Origin: Ulota crispa
Taxonomy: Eukaryota; Streptophyta; Bryopsida; Orthotrichales; Orthotrichaceae
Reading direction: 5' to 3'
Assembly: GCA_963920765.1 (NCBI GenBank)
Contig: OY987244.1
Coordinates: 4,714,501 to 4,778,500, forward strand
Length of the DNA: 64,000 nucleotides
Part shown: one piece after another, positions 59,819 to 64,000 of the stretch
How the letters are laid out: each line of letters opens with the position of its first letter
Position numbering within the stretch: the stretch's first letter is position 1
Position numbers and translations under genes: made by a program
The notes under the pieces: generated by a model
Databases searched by the model: none
Seen by the model: the letters and a program-made list of their open reading frames with translations, nothing else
Told to the model about the DNA's origin: nothing

Positions 59819-60737
59819 CCCCGGAAGGACCATGGCCATTATTTTGTCAAAAGACACTCAAAACTGCCACTTCTATGGCAAAGAGTAAAAAAGTTTGAAG
59901 ATTGGTCTTTTTGCATATCTAACCGTAGGATCTTGTACTAGACTTGTATAAGAATGTGCTATTCAAAACTTAAAAACTTTAACCTGACAGATTGCAAGAT
60001 ATTTGCGTTTAAAATGTAAAAAACAAGCTTTTTTGCACCTTGTACGATTAGATTATTTGACTTTGAACTTTTTTAACATTTTTGCACCATGGATTTTTGA
60101 GGTTTCTTTTTTTATGTTGGGGAATTGAGTCAAAAATCTTTGGAAAAAAACCAAAACAAAAAATACTTTATTTTCATTCTTCAAAAAAACATTAAATAGA
60201 AGAAGGTTTGAGAATTGAACAAAATCTTCTATTGTTAATAATCTTGCAATGGAATTGAATCACAATAATCCCAATGGTGAGATTGTTCTAGCAAGCAATC
60301 TTCACCCTTTCTAATAGTTTTTTTTGCAAAAATGTTAGATTTGCATTCAAAAATGAAGTTTATAAGTTATTTTTTTAGAGTGAAACCACACTTATCTGCA
60401 AACTAAAGCCTCTCATAACTTTCATCTCATCTATCAAAATTGAATGATTCAAAGCTCCCCATGTCTATATAAGTCTAAAGAACCTATTTCAGATTTTTAT
60501 TTGAAAAAAATGAAAATTTTAAAAAAGTTTTTGGCTGCCCCTTGAACAGCTATTTTCAAAAAAATATGTATAACTTCTTCAATAATTGTTGGAATGAAGG
60601 AAAAATTACATTCCCACCTAGATCTTTGAATTCCTCACCTTCAATAAAAGTTTTAGAAAATCACGCAAAGTAGTTTAACCATAGGTACATGCTCAAAATC
60701 CCATTTGTCCCCCGAAGGGACAATGGTCCTTTAGGGG
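59819..60737. mobile_element. TTAA-flanked element N', copy 2 (919 bp)
   Basis: TTAA at 59815-59818 and 60738-60741; ends CCCCGGAAGGACCATGGCC and GGTCCTTTAGGGG. The left two thirds match 41624-42518. The right third matches the arm of the hairpin element Q (TCTCATAACTTTCATCTCAT), so it looks like a recombinant of two family branches. Confidence 0.88.
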
Positions 60738-61232
60738 TTAAATAAACGCGCGTAGAGTCGGAGTTTAAAGAAACCCTGATAGAGATGAAGCGCGCGTGCT
60801 TTTAACGAGAAGATTGTAGAAGAAATTCTTCATGGAGCTCGATTTGTACCGCAGTACCAAAGTAGAAAATAATTAATGCAAAATCATTGTGGTAGTAGTA
60901 GTCCTAATCAAACAATTGTTTGCCATGAAAATCTAAGCTAAATATTGCATTTAGGTTGCCTTAACAATTAACTCCTAAAGGACTTCATCCATTTTGAAAT
61001 GGTCAAACTTCATGTTTAAGCTTAATTTTGTCTTTTAAAGTGTGTTGAAACAACAATTTTATATTTTTATTGCTTGAAACTATGAATAAAATATCACTAC
61101 AAGAAATTTTAGTTTGTCTCATGTAATTGTTATCGTTTTTTTTCAAAAATTGAAAATAAATAAGTTAAAATAGCAAAAAAAATCCAAATTACTTGAATTT
61201 TCTTCAAGAGATACAAGCAGCATTAAAGATGA

Positions 61233-61533
61233 AATAACATTCAGTATCACTCAGTGGGCCTGCCCTCCCTCTAAGTGAAGAGTATGGAATATTCCACACC
61301 CATCTTTAGCTATGCGGACACTTGGCTGAATTTGTCAGAGAGTTCATGAAAGAGAGGCTCAATTTAGTGCACATACGTCGATGTGGGGGCTAGCCATGTC
61401 AAAAAAATTATTAAAATACAATGAAATAATAAAATAAATAATATAAAAATTTGTGTGTTTGTTAGTATGAAGTTTGTGGATGAGACTTGAAGAGAGGGAA
61501 AGGTAGCCTCTCTTCAGGCTACTAAATGTTATG
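61233..61533. mobile_element. Unclassified insertion F in element D' (about 300 bp)
   Basis: Absent from the homologous position of element D (8269-8280). The ends ATAACATTCAGTA and TACTAAATGTTAT are a short imperfect inverted repeat. The target duplication is not clear. The interior is GC-richer on the left and AT-rich in the middle. Confidence 0.6.
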
Positions 61534-61642
61534 GAGTGTGAAAAAATTTCAATTGGTAAATTTATTTTTTACACCCAAAATAACCATAACAAATAATTTA
61601 AAGTCAATTTTACTATCAAACCAAGTTTATCCTTATATTTAA

Positions 61643-62549
61643 CCCTTTAAGGACCAGGCGACCGTATTTTGGTCTCTTGGAGTGGTTTTTGGCTTGTAGG
61701 TTGAAATCGCTCAATAATTTGGAATTTGGTCTTGAAGTACACATGTGATCACAAGAATTTTGCATCCATCTAAACAAATAACAATGCAATTGGGTATGTG
61801 AGTTGATAAATAATGGTGTTTATACGGCATGGCTTCAAAATACGTATCCAATTTTTGTCAAAGATGGATCAAAGCAACAACACAATACATCAAGTATGCA
61901 AGAAGAATGTCAAAATTCAATTGCACAATTCTAAAAAATTTCCATTTGCTTAAGAAATACGCTTGTATTGTTTTCATATACGATAGTAGTATAATTGTAG
62001 TATTTGAAGATCTATTGAAATATTGTTGTCATTTTGGCTTTAAATTTTGTCATCCTACATTTAAGGCCAATTCTTGATTGTTTTCACCAATTGGATTTTC
62101 CAAAATAATTATCAAATTTCTTGTAGAACCATTTTAGGGTAGCAAAGAAAGTGGGTTTTTTGACCCTTTTTGTCCACTTAGCTACACCTTGTGATTGCTA
62201 TTTTTGTTTATTTTGTGTGAACCTAGTCTTGTTGGAAAGGTGGGAAACCTTGCTTTCTAGAAATGTAAGGCTCTTCTCAATCAAAGCTTGCATGAAAGGT
62301 TAACATTCAAAACTAAACAAGAATGAAACACAAGAGATTTTCCCCATACGGCTCACTCAATCATTATAATATTTCATCTCCAACGGTAGATCTAGCTGAA
62401 ATTTTGATGCTTTAAAGCAAACAAGGTGCACTTCCCATTTGTACAGTTGGATTATTGAAAATGGGTCCATATTTGAGTCAATTCCAAATCTAAGCTTACA
62501 ACCCCTGTTTTCAGTGGATTTTGTGAAAATGGGTGTGGTCATTAAAGGG
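61643..62549. mobile_element. TTAA-flanked element E', copy 2 (907 bp), nested in D'
   Basis: TTAA at 61639-61642 and 62550-62553. Same length and near-identical interior as 28679-29585. The aligned unoccupied site in element D shows one TTAA-like word (TGAA in this orientation), so the insertion duplicated exactly TTAA. Confidence 0.95.
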
Positions 62550-63035
62550 TTAATTCATTTATAAAGTTTTGATTTTCTTTTTGCTAGAAGACATTTTCAT
62601 TTTCTATTTATTTTATTTTATTTGGTAAATTTGATGGAAAATTCAAATTATTATGATTATTTAAAGCTAAATGTGGAAATAAAATCATATCAATTAGAAT
62701 ATATATTTAAAAAATATGTAGTTTCTACTATAAATGAATGAAAGAATGAGAAACACAGTTTTGTAGTTTAAATTTAAAATGAATCCAAAGAGTAGAAAAT
62801 ATGAATGAAAAACACATCATATTGTGTTATATGGATTCTAACACTTGGAGCTTTCAATGGCAATAACTCTTTCAACTTTTGACATTTTTCAAAAAAATTG
62901 AATGGAATAGAAAGGAAACTTATCAAGCTTCATTTTCTTAATTTGAACCACATACAAATATTTGATATTTTGAAAGTTACAATCAAGGTTGAGCAAGGCG
63001 CATTCACTTTTTGGATGCACAGACCTTTAAGGGTT

Positions 63036-63352
63036 AAGGTAGGAGCACCCATAAGCGTTAGTGTCCCCATAACCGTCACCTTTTAAAATATTGGAAAATA
63101 TGTGGAAATGAATAGATGTAATTACAAGGATGTACAACATGTGAACATGAAACCTTAGTGTTGATTATGGGTGCAATGGCAACTTGCTCTTTAATAATTC
63201 ACAAATTATTCTCACAATATCCAAATAATACATTCAAAAGTGCAAACTCATTATTTTTTTGTTCCTAATAGGATCCTATAATTTGCTAGACGTTTATTAA
63301 TAGTCATCATATTCAAAACCCTTAAACTGGGGCTTATGGGTGTTCGTACCTT
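63036..63352. mobile_element. MITE R with AAGGTASGARCACCCATAAG ends (317 bp)
   Basis: The left end AAGGTAGGAGCACCCATAAG and the right end CTTATGGGTGTTCGTACCTT are inverse repeats with two mismatches. The left end overlaps the TTAA of element D'. Class unknown. Confidence 0.7.
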
Positions 63353-63384
63353 ACACCAAATCAAGGTCCATGAAATATTTGAGT

Positions 63385-64000
63385 TTTTTTGGTTGATTTC
63401 CTTCAATTCCCATATTGAACATGTTTATCAAGGAACTATTTTTTTTTTATTTTCTCTATTTCATACTTAGAAAAAAAGCCCAATATTTAAACAATTTCAG
63501 CCAATGTTTATAAATCACAAATGATTTTTTCTCATTTCAACCGGCTAGCTTTGAACTAGCTATTGGTTCTTTGCAGACCTTGTACCAAATAGTGTATTTA
63601 GGTTCCCGTAACAATTACACCAAAATAGTGTATTTAGGTCTCCTTACCTTGGCAAAGTTATCTCATGATCCACCTTTGGTCACCTAGTGGGACATGCAAC
63701 TCTCTTTATGCTACAGTAATTTCTTATTCTATCTAAAGTTTCAACTTCCATGCTCCCTAACTTTGCCGCTTGTTGTTGCACCCAACCTTTGCTTACTTCC
63801 TCCATTTTTTATCACAATAATGATTGACAAAAGTTACTTTAATCTTAAATATTTAAGTAATGTGAAATGTCAATAAATTGGTATGGGGCAACCTAAATGC
63901 CGCTATTTGGTGTAGGTTCCTTACAAGTTCTGGGAATATCTGAGTTTTTCAATTCATTTCCTTCAATTCCAGTATTGAATTGGTTTAGCAAGGAACTATT
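63385..64000. repeat. Direct repeat at the right edge
   Basis: About 60 bp containing TTTCCTTCAATTCC and AAGGAACTATT occur at 63385-63442 and again at 63940-64000, where the window ends. They bracket the preceding MITE, and the second copy is cut by the edge. Confidence 0.6.
63617..63913. mobile_element. MITE with ACACCAAATAG ends (297 bp)
   Basis: Left ACACCAAAATAGTGTATTTAGG and right CCTAAATGCCGCTATTTGGTGT are imperfect inverse repeats. A near-copy of the left end lies just outside (63586-63606). A fragment GCATTTAGGTTGCC of the same family is at about 60948. Confidence 0.6.

Larger units (their letters stand above)
60972..63033. mobile_element. TTAA-flanked element D' (2062 bp with two nested insertions)
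   Basis: TTAA at 60968-60971 and 63034-63037; ends CTCCTAAAGGACTTCATCC and AGACCTTTAAGGG. It is the inverted relative of 7690-8539. Compared with that copy it contains an extra segment at about 61233-61533 and a complete 907-bp element at 61643-62549. Removing them leaves about 850 bp, the length of D. Confidence 0.9.

Noticed and set aside
5437-63037. The recurrent CCCCTAAAGG words as a CRISPR-like array or regulatory boxes
   Set aside because: Spacing is irregular, orientation is paired and facing, and each pair bounds a repeated element. The words are transposon ends.

Overview
The window is nuclear DNA of a land plant. It holds three spliced plant genes (a tocopherol-pathway prenyltransferase, a plastid-targeted pterin-dehydratase-like protein and a class I HD-Zip transcription factor), an intron-containing tRNA-Tyr and a decayed Ty1/Copia retrotransposon. 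The species cannot be fixed. Short introns, an AT-rich transposon-packed intergenic landscape and the HD-Zip N-terminus would suit a bryophyte or another early-diverging land plant, but that is a weak inference.

Layout. 1-2.75 kb: 3' part of a minus-strand homogentisate phytyltransferase gene (VTE2 type), running off the left edge, with 5' sequence of unresolved exon structure up to about 5 kb. 5.4-16.5 kb: a repeat field. 17.5-20.2 kb: a complete four-exon minus-strand gene for a plastid pterin-4a-carbinolamine-dehydratase-like (RAF2-like) protein, with a hairpin Mutator-like element directly upstream. 23.3 kb: tRNA-Tyr(GTA), followed by an unidentified cluster of exon-like fragments to 26 kb. 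27-43 kb: a second repeat field, including a 2-kb foldback region. 43.2-48.5 kb: a minus-strand Copia element with both LTRs, target-site duplication, gag and a broken pol. 48.6-55.8 kb: more hairpin and terminal-inverted-repeat elements. 56.8-58.5 kb: a complete three-exon minus-strand HD-Zip I gene with an upstream TATA box and two upstream ORFs. 59.8-64 kb: a nested stack of elements.

The most unusual signal is a superfamily of about 20 non-autonomous elements, covering about 14 kb, whose ends read TTAA-CCCCTAAAGG...CCTTTAGGGG-TTAA. Most have TTAA on both sides. One pair of paralogous copies gives an occupied site and an empty site that differ by one insertion at a single TTAA. This is the signature of piggyBac-like (or Sola3-like) transposition, which is not a standard part of described land-plant transposon repertoires. 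Members share termini but differ inside, include hairpin derivatives and a 71-bp minimal form, and nest in one another. No transposase gene is visible here, so the mobilising enzyme must be encoded elsewhere or be extinct.

The three protein genes show no sign of working together. Two (VTE2 and the RAF2-like protein) are expected to act in plastids and the third in the nucleus. Most of the remaining sequence is transposon-derived.
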